From Hyperoodon ampullatus (lineage: Eukaryota; Chordata; Mammalia; Artiodactyla; Ziphiidae): a stretch of 64,000 nt of DNA. Below are positions 53,501 to 64,000 of this stretch, one piece after another (the stretch's first letter is position 1; every line of letters begins with the position of its first letter). The notes beneath the pieces were generated by a model, which saw only the letters and a list, made by a program, of their open reading frames with translations, had not been told where the DNA came from and ran no database searches. The stretch is taken from NCBI GenBank assembly GCA_949752795.1, contig CATKHW010000008.1, positions 248,001 to 312,000 of the forward strand. Direction: 5' to 3'. Both the position numbers and the translations under genes were made by a program.

Positions 53501-55816
53501 TCATCACAATGCTCCCTTCCCTTCACAACACAATGCACCACACCCTTGTCATCAAAATGCTCCATGACATTTGTCGTCACATATCTCCATGACCCTTGGC
53601 TTCACAATGCTCCATGCCATTGTCATCAAGATGCTCCATGAACCCTCTGATCACATTGTTCCATGCTCTTGTCATCACAAAGCTCCATGACATTTGTCAT
53701 CACAATGCTCGATGCCCATCTCATCACAATGCTCCATGCCCTTGTCATTACAATCCTCCATGACCCATGTATCACAGTGTTCCGTGCCCTTGTCATCACA
53801 ATGTCCCATGCCCACTCTCATCACAATAATCCATGAAATTTTCAGAACAATGCTCCATGCCCTTGTCATCACAATGCTCCATGACGCCTGATATCACAAT
53901 CTTCCATAACCCCTGGTATCAAAATGCTTCATGACCCTATTCATCACAAAGCTCCATGACCCCTGACATCACAATGTTCCATATCCCCTGTCATCAAAAT
54001 GATCCATGACCCTTTTCATCAAATTTTTCCATGACCCTGTCATCACAATGTTCCCTGCCCTTCTCATCACAATGCACAACGCCATTGTCATCAAAATGCT
54101 CCATGACCTTTGTCATCACAAAGGTCCAAGACTCTCGTCATCACAATTTTCCATGGTCTTCTCATCACAATGCTCCATGACCTTTGTCATCACAATGCTC
54201 AATACATTGGTCATCACAATGCTCCCTGACACTTGTCATCAGTATGCTCCTTGAACCCTCTCATGACAACGCTCCATGCCTTTTTCATCACAATGATCCA
54301 TGCCCTTTTCATCACAATGCTCCATGCCATTGTCATCACAATATTCCACAAGCTTATCATCAGAATGCTCCGTGACCCTTGTCATCACAATGCTCCATGA
54401 CCCCAGTCATCACAATGTTCCAAGACCCCTGTCATCACAATGCTCCATGACAACTGTCATCAGAATGCTCCATGCCCCTTGTCATTACAGTGCTCCATGA
54501 GGCTCGTCATCACAGTTATTCATGGCCTTCTCATCACAGTGCTCCACGGTCTTGCTATCACCATGCTAGATTCTCTGGTAATCACTATGCTCCATTCCCT
54601 GGTAATAACAATGCTCCATGTCCCTTGTCATCAGAATTCTCCATGTCCTTGTCATCAAAGTGCTCCATCACACTTCTCATCCCAATGTTACATGCACTTG
54701 TCATCAAAATTTTCTATGAAATTGTCATCTCAATGCCATATGACCACTGTCATAGCAAGCTCCATGCCTTTGTCATCCAAATTCTTCACGACATTGTCAT
54801 CAAAATTCTCAATGTCCGTTGTCCTCACAATGCTCCATGCCCTTGTCATCAAAATGCCCCATGACCCTTGATATCACAGTGCTCCAAGCCGTTTTCAACA
54901 CAATGCTCCATTACCTTTGTCATCACAATACTCCATGACACCTGGCATCACAATGCCCCATGCCATTGTCACTACAATGGGCCATGACATATGTCATCAC
55001 AATGCTCCCTGACACCTCTCTTCAAAATACTCTATGACCTTGTCATCACAATGCTCCATGCCCTTGACATCACAATGCGCCATGCCCAATCTCATCACAA
55101 TAGTCCATAAATCTTGTCAGAGCAATGCTCTATAACCCTGTCATCACAATGCTCCATGCCCTTGTCATCACAATGCTCCATGACCCTGTCTTCACAATGC
55201 TCCATGACACTGTCATCACAATGCTCCGTGACTCGTCATAACAATAATTCATGATCTTTGTCATCACAATGGTCCATACACTCGTCATCACAAGTCCCTG
55301 TGACTTTGTCACCACAATGCTCCATGAACTTTTCATCACAATGCTCTCTGACACAGGTCATCACCATATTCTATGCCTTCCTCAGCACAATGCTCCCTAA
55401 CCCTTGTCATAAGAGTGCTCCATGTGCTTGTCAGCACATTGCTCCATGACCCCTGTTATCACAATGTGCCATGCACTTGTCATCAAAATGTATCCAAGTT
55501 GAGGTTCTTGTAAGCAGTGCAGCCCTATATTTTGGGGTGGCTCGGTCTTTTTGATTTTCAGTTTTCCCAAGGTATATTCCCTAGACTGGAAGTTCCCTTG
55601 GCTCTGTAGCTCTGGTGTTTACTTGTTTTAGGGAACACAATGCACTCCTCCAGAGAGGCAGTTGGCAATTTACATCCGGCCAATCAGCATAACTAGGCTC
55701 CCTGTTCTACAGGGCCTGTCTTGCCTTTCTGGTTTTACACATTTTGTGGATGTCCCTGTTCACCTGTGGGAAATGATACTTCTTAGTAGTGCAGATTTGC
55801 ATTGCCCGCTTTTTTG

Positions 55817-55888
55817 CTTGGCCAAATGGGCCTATGTGTTTTCTCCTGAATATATTCAGGAGAAAACGCATATGCACTTTTTGGCCAA
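55817..55888. repeat. Inverted repeat in L1-satellite monomer (copy 7)
   Basis: The inner arms ttttctcctgaata and tattcaggagaaaa pair perfectly around the centre near 55854. The outer arms have three or so mismatches, and both ends are ttggccaa. Confidence 0.85.
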
Positions 55889-57553
55889 GTGCATCATTGT
55901 TGAAGTTGTGCCCCTCTTCCTGTGCTTTAAAGGGGATTCCAATGTACCACTTGAAATCTGTTTCCTGGTATTCTGCCTTGTTTTCAAGTCCGCCTCATTG
56001 TCTTCTCTCAACAGATTTTTAGACGATAGTTGTCCTTTATTACTCTGCCAGTTTTTGAAATGCTGTGCCCCGGAGCTCCATTGTTCAACTCGTTTTTTGT
56101 GAGCAGACCGCAAATCCACAATTCTGGTTCAGGACATATACTGGTTCCTTTTGGGTGGCTGAGACTTTGGTTAATTCTCCTTCCTGCCAGGAAATTAGAG
56201 TGACATGTGCCCGTCCAAATGCCTAACAGCTACTCTCTCATTGGTTCTCCTTCATCCCTTTCTTCCTCTGCCAAATTGGCAACTTCTGCGAACCAGGAGG
56301 TTAAAGGGGCTGTCTCTCCAAGTTGGGACATTGATAGTAAAGCAGTTGGAAATTCAAACCGGAGCACCAGGAGAGGTACTATTAGTTGAGTTTTAGAAAC
56401 CTTTCGTATTCACAGTGTGTCCATTCTCTAGGTCTCCCGTACATGTTATAGCTGTAGTAATATTCCCTTCAACCTGGAGAGTTGGGACCCTTGGAATGTG
56501 TGCCACGCATTATTGCTTTAAATGCTCTGCATTGGCTCATCGAATCTAATCAATTCTCTCAGTCCCAAGTATCCAGCCTTATGCCACATCCAGCTGTCGT
56601 TGTAGATAGGGTCGTTCCAGGTTTCATCAGAGCCCCTGTAGGAATTGTAAAGAATTTCCCTGTTTTTTGTTTTGTTTTTGAAATTCCTTTTTATAGTGGG
56701 TTTGAGCTGATTCTCACTGCCATGTTTATGCCAGTCTAGACACACTTGATTCCTTACAGAGACATATCAATAGATTGGTTTTAAGATACTTACAAGTCAG
56801 ATATATTCCTCTGTGGGAAATATGGGGTTTTGAATCCCTTTCACTGAGGAAAGTGTAGGTCTTGTCTATTCCATAGTTGTTTTTTGGAACGGTTCCTGTA
56901 CTAATATCAAACTCTGGTTTTATGCATCACTCCACCTTTCCTTCACCCTTAAGCAGGCACAAGAGTGTTTTCTAAATGTGAGACTCTGTTCTCTTTCCTA
57001 ACTCAGTCCATGTGTAACCAGCCATGTTTACAGGACCTTCATAAGTGATATCTTATAAGTTTCTTTTTCTCTGTGACTTATTTCACTTAGAATCATCGTA
57101 CCTGAATCCACTCATTTTGGTGCTACTGGCCTTATGACATTGATTTCATGGCTGAGGGATATTCCATCTTACGTATGTAACACAATTTCTTGAACCATTT
57201 TTGTCTTTCCTGGGATATTTAAGGTGTACCCAAGTTGAGGTTCTTGTAAGCAGTGCAGCCCTAAATTTTGGGGTGGCTCTGTCTTATTGATTTTCAGTTT
57301 TCCCAAAGTATATTCCCTAGACTGGAAGTGTCCTTGGCTCTGTAGCTCTGTTTTTACTTGTTTTAGGAAACACAATGCACTCCTCCAGAGAGGCAGTTGG
57401 CAATTTACATCCTGCCCATCAGCATAACTAGGTTCCCTGTTCTCTAGTGCCTGTCTTGCCTTTCTGGTTTTTACACAATTTGTGGATGTCCCTTTTGACC
57501 GGTGGGAAGTGATACTTCTTTGTAGTGCAGATTTGCATTGCCCGCTTGCTTGC

Positions 57554-57626
57554 TTGGCCAAAAATGGTGTATGCGTTTTTCTCTTGAATATAATCTGGAG
57601 AAAACGCATACGCCTTTATTGGCCAA
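57554..57626. repeat. Inverted repeat in L1-satellite monomer (copy 8)
   Basis: The outer arms gtatgcgtttt and aaaacgcatac pair perfectly. The centre has changed to ttgaatataatctgg. ttggccaa is present at both ends. Confidence 0.85.
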
Positions 57627-59319
57627 GTGCATGATTGGCGAAGTTGTGCCCTTGTCATCAAAATTCTCCATAAACTTTGTCATCACAATGCTCCATGCAC
57701 TTCTCCTCAAAATGCCTTCTCACCACTGATATCACAATGTTCCATCACTAGGCACCACAATACTCCCTCACCCCTGTCATCACAATATTCCATGACCCCT
57801 GTAATAACAATTCTCCATGCCCTTGTCATCACAAAGCTCCATGACGCATGTCATCAGAATGCTCCATGGCCTTCTCATCACAAGGCTCCATGCCCCATTT
57901 CATCTCAATGCTCCATGAACACAGTCATCACAATGAACCGTGCACATCACCATAATATTTCATGCTATTGTCATCACAATGAAATCAAAATGCTCAATGA
58001 CCTCTGTCATCACAATGCACCAAGCCCTTCTGATCACAATGTTCCATAACACTTGTCATCGCAATGCCCCTTGACGCTGGTCATCACAATTATCCATGGT
58101 CTTCTCATCACAATGCTCCATGATCTTTGGCATCACAATGCTCAATACACTTATCATCACAATGCTCCCTGACAGTTGTCATCAGTATGCTCCTTGAACC
58201 CTGTCATGACAAGGCTCCATGCATTTTTCATCACAATGATCCATTCCCTTTTCATCACAATGCTCCAAAACCCCTGTAATCACAATGCTCCATGTCCTTG
58301 TCATCACAAAGCTCCATGACGCATGTCATCAGAATGCTCCATTGCCTTCTCATCAGTATGCTCCATGCCCTTGTAATCACATTGCTTCAAAACCCATGTA
58401 ATCTCAATGCTCCATGCACATTTTCATCAGAATGCTCCACACCCTTCTCATCTCAATGCTCCATGCCCAGTGTCATCACAAAAATCTATGAAACTTGTCA
58501 GACCAATGTTCCATGCCCCTGTCATCAGATTGCTCCATGCCCTTGTCATCACAATGCTCCATGACCCCTGTCATCACAGTGTTCCGTGACTCCAGTCATC
58601 ACAATGATTCATGGCCTTTGTCCTCACAATGGTCCATGCCCTCGTCACACAAGGCTCTGTGATCTTTGTCACCACAATGCTCCATGAATTTTTCATCACA
58701 ATGCTCTGTGTCCCTTGTCATCACAATGCTCCATGCCTTTGTCAGCACAATGCTCCATGACACTTTTAATCAAAATGCTCCAAGCGCTTGTCAGCACAAT
58801 GCTCCAAGACACATGTCATCACAATGTGCCATGCTCTTTTCATCACAATGCTCCACATCCTTTTCATCGCTGTGCTCCATAAAACTTGTCATCACAATGC
58901 TCCATGCACTTCTCATCAAAATGCTCTCTCACCACATATATCACAATGTTCCATCACTAGTCATCACAATACTCGCTCACCCCTGTCATCACAATGTTCC
59001 ATGACCACTGTCATCACAGTGCTACATGCCCTTATCATCACAATGCTCCATGAACCCTGACATCACAATGTTCCATAACCCCTGTCACAAAATGCTCCAT
59101 GACCCATTTCTTCACAATGCTTCATGTCCCCTGACATCACAATGTTCCATAACCACTGTCATCAAAATATTCCATGACCCTTTTATTCAAATTGCTCCAT
59201 GACCCTGTCATCACAATGCTCCCTGCCCTTCTCATCACAATGCACCACGCACTTGTCATCAAAATGCCCTTTGACATTTGTCATCATAAAGCTCCATAAC
59301 CCTTGGCATCACAGTGTTC

Positions 59320-60240
59320 CATGCCATTGTCATCACAATGCTCAATGAAATCTCTCATCACATTGCTCCATGCCCTTGTCATCACAATGCTCCATTACAC
59401 CTGACATAACAATGCTCCATGACCCCTGCCATCACAATGTTCCACGGCCTCGTCATCACAAGGCTCCATGACCATTGTAATCACAATGCTCCAAGACCTC
59501 TGTAATCACAATTCTCCATGCCACTTTTCATCTCAATGCTCCATGAACACTGTCATCACAATGCAACATGCCCAACACCATAATATTTCATGCTATTGTC
59601 ATCACAATGAAATCAAAATGTTCCATGTCCACTGTCATCACAATGCTCCAAACCCTTCTGATCACAATGTTCCATAACAATTGTCATCACATGCCCCATG
59701 ACGCTCGTCATAACAATAATGCAAGGTCTTCTCATCACAATGCTCCATGACCTTTGTCACCACAATGCTCAATACACTTGGCGTCACAATGCTCGCTGAC
59801 ACTTGTCATCAGTATGCTCCTTGAACACTGTCATGACAAGGCTTCATGCCTTTTTCATCACAATGATCCATTCCCTTTTCATCACAATGCCCCAAGACCC
59901 CTGTTATCACAATGCTCCGTGACTCCAGTCATCACAATGCTTCATGACATTTGTCATCACAATGGTCCATGACCTCGTCACACAAAGCTCTGTGACCTTT
60001 GTCACCACAATGCTCCATGAAATTTTTATCACAATGCTCTGTGACCCTTGTCATCACAATGCTCGATGCGCGTGTCAGCACAATGCTCCATAACCCATGT
60101 CATCACAATGCACCATGCACTTGTCATCACAATATTCCACATCCTTGTCATCAAAATTCTCCATAAACCTTGTCATCACAATGCTCCATGCACTTCTCCT
60201 CAAAATGCCTTCTCACCACTGACATCACAATTTTCCATCA
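59320..60240. repeat. Minisatellite block with a distant sister copy (right member)
   Basis: Partner of 12430-13440 at offset 46,845, changing to about 46,797 where two units present at about 13205-13260 are lacking. The rare gcaaggtcttctcatcac unit is present at 59721. Confidence 0.75.
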
Positions 60241-63200
60241 CTAGTCATCACAATACTCCCTCACCCCTGTCATCACAATATTCCATGACCCCTGTTATCA
60301 CAATTCTCCATGCCGTTGTCATCACAAAGCTACAACACCCTTGTAATCACAATGCTCCTTGCCCCTTTTCATCTCAATGCTCCATGAACCCTGTCATCAC
60401 AATGCACCGTGCCCATCACAATAATATTTCATGCTATTGTCATCACAATGAAATTAAATGCTCAATGACCTCTGTCATCACAATGCACCAAACCCTTCTG
60501 ATCACAATGTTCCATAACACTTGTCATCACAATGCCCCATTACGCTCGTCATCACAATTATCCATGGTCTTCTCATCATAATGCTCCATGCCCTTGTCAT
60601 CACAATGCACCATGCCCACTGTTATCACAATAATCCATGAAAATTGTCAAACCAATGCTCCATGCCCCTTTCATACTAATTCTCCATGTCCTTGTCATCA
60701 CAATGATCCATGACCACTGTCATCCACGCGCTCCATGACCCCTCACAACACGATGATTCAGGACTCTTGTCATCAAAAATCTCCATGACACTTGTCATCA
60801 CAATGATCCATGCCCTTTTCATCCCAATGCTCCATGACACATTTAATCAGAATGTTCCATGATGCTTGTCATCACAATGCTTCATGACCCTTGTCATCAC
60901 AGTGCTCCATGACCCATGTAATCACAATTCTCCATGAACATTTTCAGCCCAATGCTCCATGACCTTCTCATAACAATGCTCCAAGACCCCTGTAATCACA
61001 ATGCTCCATGCCCCTTTTCATCTCCGTGCTCCATGAACCCTGTCATCACAATGAACCAGTCCCATCATCATAATGTTTCATGCTATTTTCATTACAATGA
61101 AATCAAAATGCTCCATGACCTCTGTCATCACAATGTTCCAAACCCTTGTGATTACAGTGTTCCATAAAACTTGTCATCACAACGCCCCATGACGCTCGTC
61201 GTCACAATTATCCATGGTATTCTCATCACAATGCTCCATGACCTTTTTCATCACAATGTTCAATACACTTGTCATCACAATGCTCCCTGACACTTTTCGT
61301 CATTATGCTCCTTGAACCCTGTCATGACAAGGCTCCATGACTTTTTCATCACAATGATCCATGCCCTTTTCTTCACAATGTTCCAAGACCCATGTAATCA
61401 CAATTCTCCATGCTCCTTGTCATCAGAATGCTCCAAGAGATTCGTCAATACAAGGCTCCAATGTTTTCTCATCACAATGCTTCAGTACCTTCTCATCACA
61501 ATGCTCCATTCCCTTGTCATCACAATGTTCCATGACCCACGCCTTCACAATACTCCATGAACATTTTTAGCCCAATGCTCTTTGACCTTCTCATCAAAAA
61601 GCTCCACGAAACCTGTCATCACAATGCTCCATTACCACTGTCATCACAATGCTCCATGACCCCTGACAACACAATGATCCGAGATTCTTGTCATCAAAAT
61701 GCTCCATGACCCTTGTCATCACGATAATCCATGCCCTTGCCATCCCAATGCTCCATGACCCCTCTAATCACAATGCTCCGTGACGCTTCTCATCACAGTG
61801 CTCCATGACTCTTGTCATCAAAATGCTCCATGCCTTTGTCAGCAAAATGCTTCAGGACATTTTCATCACAATGCTCCATGCGCTTGTCATCACAATACTC
61901 CATTCCCATTGTCATCAAAATCCTCGGTGAACCTTGGGTTCACATTGCTTCATGCCCTTGTCATCACAATGCTCCATGGTACTTGAAATGAAAATGATCC
62001 ATGACCTCTGTCATCACAATGCTCCAAACCCTTGTGAGCACAATGTTCCATAACACTTGTCATCACAACAGTCCGTGATGCCTGTCATCACAATGCTGCA
62101 TGAAATTTGTCCCCAAAATGCTCAATACACATGTCATCACAATGCTCCCTGACACTTGTCATCAGAATGCTCCTTGAACCCTGTCATGAAAAGGTTCCAT
62201 GCCTTTTTCATCACAATGCTCCATGCCCTTGTAATCACAAAGCTCCACATGCTTGTCATCAGAATGCTCCATGACCCCTGTCATCACAATGATCCATGAC
62301 ACCTGTCATCACAATGCTCCATGACACCTGTCATCACAATGCTCCATACCCCTTGTCATTACAGTTCTCCATGATGCTCGTCATCACAATTATCCAAGGT
62401 CTTCTCATCACAATGCTCCATGATCTTTGTCATCACAATGCTCAATACACTTATCATCACAATGCTCCCTGACAGTTGTCATCAGTATGCTCCTTGAACC
62501 CTGTCATGACAAGGCTCCATGCATTTTTCATCACAATGATCCATTCCCTTTTCATCACAATGCTCCAAGACCCCTGTAATCACAATGCTCCATGCGCTTG
62601 TCATCCCAAAGCTCCATGACACATGTCATCAGAATGCTCCATGACGCTTGTCATCCCAGTGCTCCATGACCCTTGGCATCACAATGCTCCATGAACCCTC
62701 TCATCACATTGCTCCATGCCCTTGTCATCACAAATCTCCATGACGCTTGTCATCACAATGCTCGATGCCTTTCTCATCACAGTGCTCCATGCCCTTGTCA
62801 TTACAATCCTCCATGATCCATGTATCACCGTGTTCCTTGCCCTTGACATCACAATGCTTCATGCCCACACTCATCACAATATTCCATGAAACTTTTCACA
62901 CAAATTCTTCATGCCCTTATCAACAAAAGGCTCCATTACCCGTTTCATAACAATGCTCCATGACCCCTGCCATCGCAATGTTCCATGGCCTCGTCATCAC
63001 AAGGCTCAATGACCCTTGTCATCACAATTCTCCAAGACCACTTTAATCAAAATGCTCCATGCCCTTGTCATCACGAAGCTCAATGACTTATGCCATCAGA
63101 ATGCTCCATGGCCTTCTCATCACAATGCTCCATGCCCTTGTGATAACAGTGCTCCAAGACCCCTGTATTCACAATGCTCCATGCCCCTTTTCATCTCAAT

Positions 63201-63256
63201 TCTCCATGAACTCTGTCATTCCAATGCACCATGCCCATCATCATACTGCTTAATGG

Positions 63257-63524
63257 TATTGTCATCACAATGAAATCAAAATGCTCCATGACCTCTGTCA
63301 TCACAATGCTCCAAACCCTTGTGATCACAATGTTCCATAACACTTGTCATCACAATTCCCCATGATGCTCCTCATGACAATTATCCATGGTATTGTCATC
63401 ACATTGAAATCAAAATGCTCCATGACCTCTGTCATCACAATGTTCCAAACCCTTGTGATCACAATGTTCCATAACACTTGTCATCACAATTCCCCATGAT
63501 GATCCTCATGACAATTATCCATGG
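63257..63524. repeat. Local 134-bp tandem duplication in the minisatellite
   Basis: The anchor run from tattgtcatcacaatgaaat to ttatccatgg occurs twice in succession with a 134-bp period (gaaatcaaaa at 63272 and 63406). The copies differ by a handful of bases. The period is about 5.5 units because the run contains several shortened variants. Confidence 0.8.
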
Positions 63525-64000
63525 TCTTCTCATCACAATTCTCCATAACCTTTGTCATCACAATGCCCAATACACTTGTCATCTCAATGCTCCCTGCCAC
63601 TTGTCGTCAGTATGCTTCTTGAACCGTGTCATGACAAGGCTCCATGCCTTTTTCATCACAATGATCCATGCGCTTTTCATAACAATGTTCCAAGACCCCA
63701 GTAATCACAATGCTCCATTAGCCCTGTCATAACAATGCTCCATGACCCCTGCGATCACAATATTCCACAGCATTGTCATCACAAGGCTCCATGTACCTTG
63801 TCATCACAATGCTCCAAGATCCCTGTAATCACAATGCTCCATGCCCCTTTACATCTCAATTCTCCATGAACACTGTGATCACAATGCACCATGCCCATCA
63901 TCATAATGCTTCATGCTATTGTCATCACAATGAAATCAAAATGTTCCATGACCTTTGTCATCACAATACTCCAAACCCTTCTGATCACAGTGTTCCATAA

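Larger units (their letters stand above)
34203..55490. repeat. 24/25-bp minisatellite array, middle segment
   Basis: About 870 units of the same family and orientation as the left array. Higher-order anchors are present but less regularly spaced than in the left array: the cactagtcatcac run lies near 35680, 40060, 43020, 45160, 46960, 52460 and 53300. The variant tagcaagctccat and close relatives (near 34968, 37630, 39171, 42197, 50023 and 54753) also occur at 2338-9247 but were not seen at about 9300-17055 or in the right array. No gene, RNA or other element was noticed inside. Confidence 0.95.
55491..57650. repeat. L1-derived satellite, 1.24 permuted monomers inside the minisatellite
   Basis: It starts at tatccaagttgaggttcttg within the L1-derived half and runs through one complete monomer and a further 420 bp or so, ending after gaagttgtgcc. 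The phasing element is at 55881 and 57619 (period 1738 bp). The orientation is the same as the 17-34 kb block and the sequence is closest by eye to the monomers at 30.9-33.4 kb. The 14-bp string cttgtcatcaaaat lies on both sides (55476-55489 and 57651-57664). Confidence 0.88.
57651..64000. repeat. 24/25-bp minisatellite array, right segment
   Basis: About 260 units of the same family and orientation, running off the end of the window. Variant order here resembles about 12.4-16 kb most closely. For example, the block at 58045-58440 matches 13440-13830 and 15095-15490 almost unit by unit. No other element is seen inside. Confidence 0.95.

Noticed and set aside
55662..56102. 146-codon open frame in the L1-satellite monomer
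   Set aside because: It spans the inverted repeat and antisense L1-like sequence. Equivalent monomers at 29.4-34.2 kb do not keep the frame open.
1..64000. Functional centromere (CENP-B boxes, alpha-like units)
   Set aside because: No CENP-B box-like motif or unit of about 171 bp was noticed. Satellite content alone does not show centromere function.

Overview
This is non-coding vertebrate DNA. The best-supported reading is heterochromatin from a cetacean, and I find no intact protein-coding gene, tRNA or rRNA. Two tandem-repeat families fill most of the window. The first is a minisatellite with a 24/25-bp unit: an 18-bp core, tcatcacaatgctccatg, plus a 6-7 bp variable tail. It runs head-to-tail in one orientation over about 1-17055, 34203-55490 and 57651-64000, roughly 1,800 units in total. 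The second has a monomer of about 1.74-1.76 kb, about half of it antisense LINE-1 sequence. It occupies about 17056-21305, 28660-34202 and 55491-57650. A 1.76-kb, L1-based tandem satellite matches the published 'common cetacean satellite'. Ordinary L1 copies in the window also carry a 3' UTR of cetartiodactyl type. A period of 1.74-1.76 kb, rather than the shorter form reported for delphinids, hints at a non-delphinid cetacean; I cannot name the species.

Layout. Left minisatellite, 1-17055: positions 1-8390 hold very recent duplications of 4.4-4.8 kb, and an older higher-order repeat of about 2.1-2.6 kb shows throughout. First L1-satellite block, 17056-34202: 2.4 monomers, then an insert of about 7.35 kb (21306-28659), then 3.2 monomers. 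The insert holds an L1 3' fragment, unassigned DNA, a frameshifted antisense gamma-type endogenous retrovirus pol fragment, a GC-rich stretch with a short tandem repeat, and two 5'-truncated antisense L1 copies end to end. Middle minisatellite, 34203-55490: the higher-order order is more scrambled. Second L1-satellite block, 55491-57650: 1.24 monomers in permuted phase, flanked by a 14-bp direct repeat made of minisatellite sequence. Right minisatellite, 57651-64000: its closest relatives in this window lie at about 12.4-16 kb, not in the neighbouring middle array.

No genes work together here. The apparent open reading frames in the minisatellite, with repeating CHHNAP, SSQCSM or VITMLH motifs, arise because a 24-bp unit is divisible by three; they are not evidence of proteins. 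The points most worth checking are the interleaving of the two satellite families, the higher-order structure of the minisatellite, the inverted repeat found in every L1-satellite monomer that spans its site, and the clean insertion at 55491-57650.
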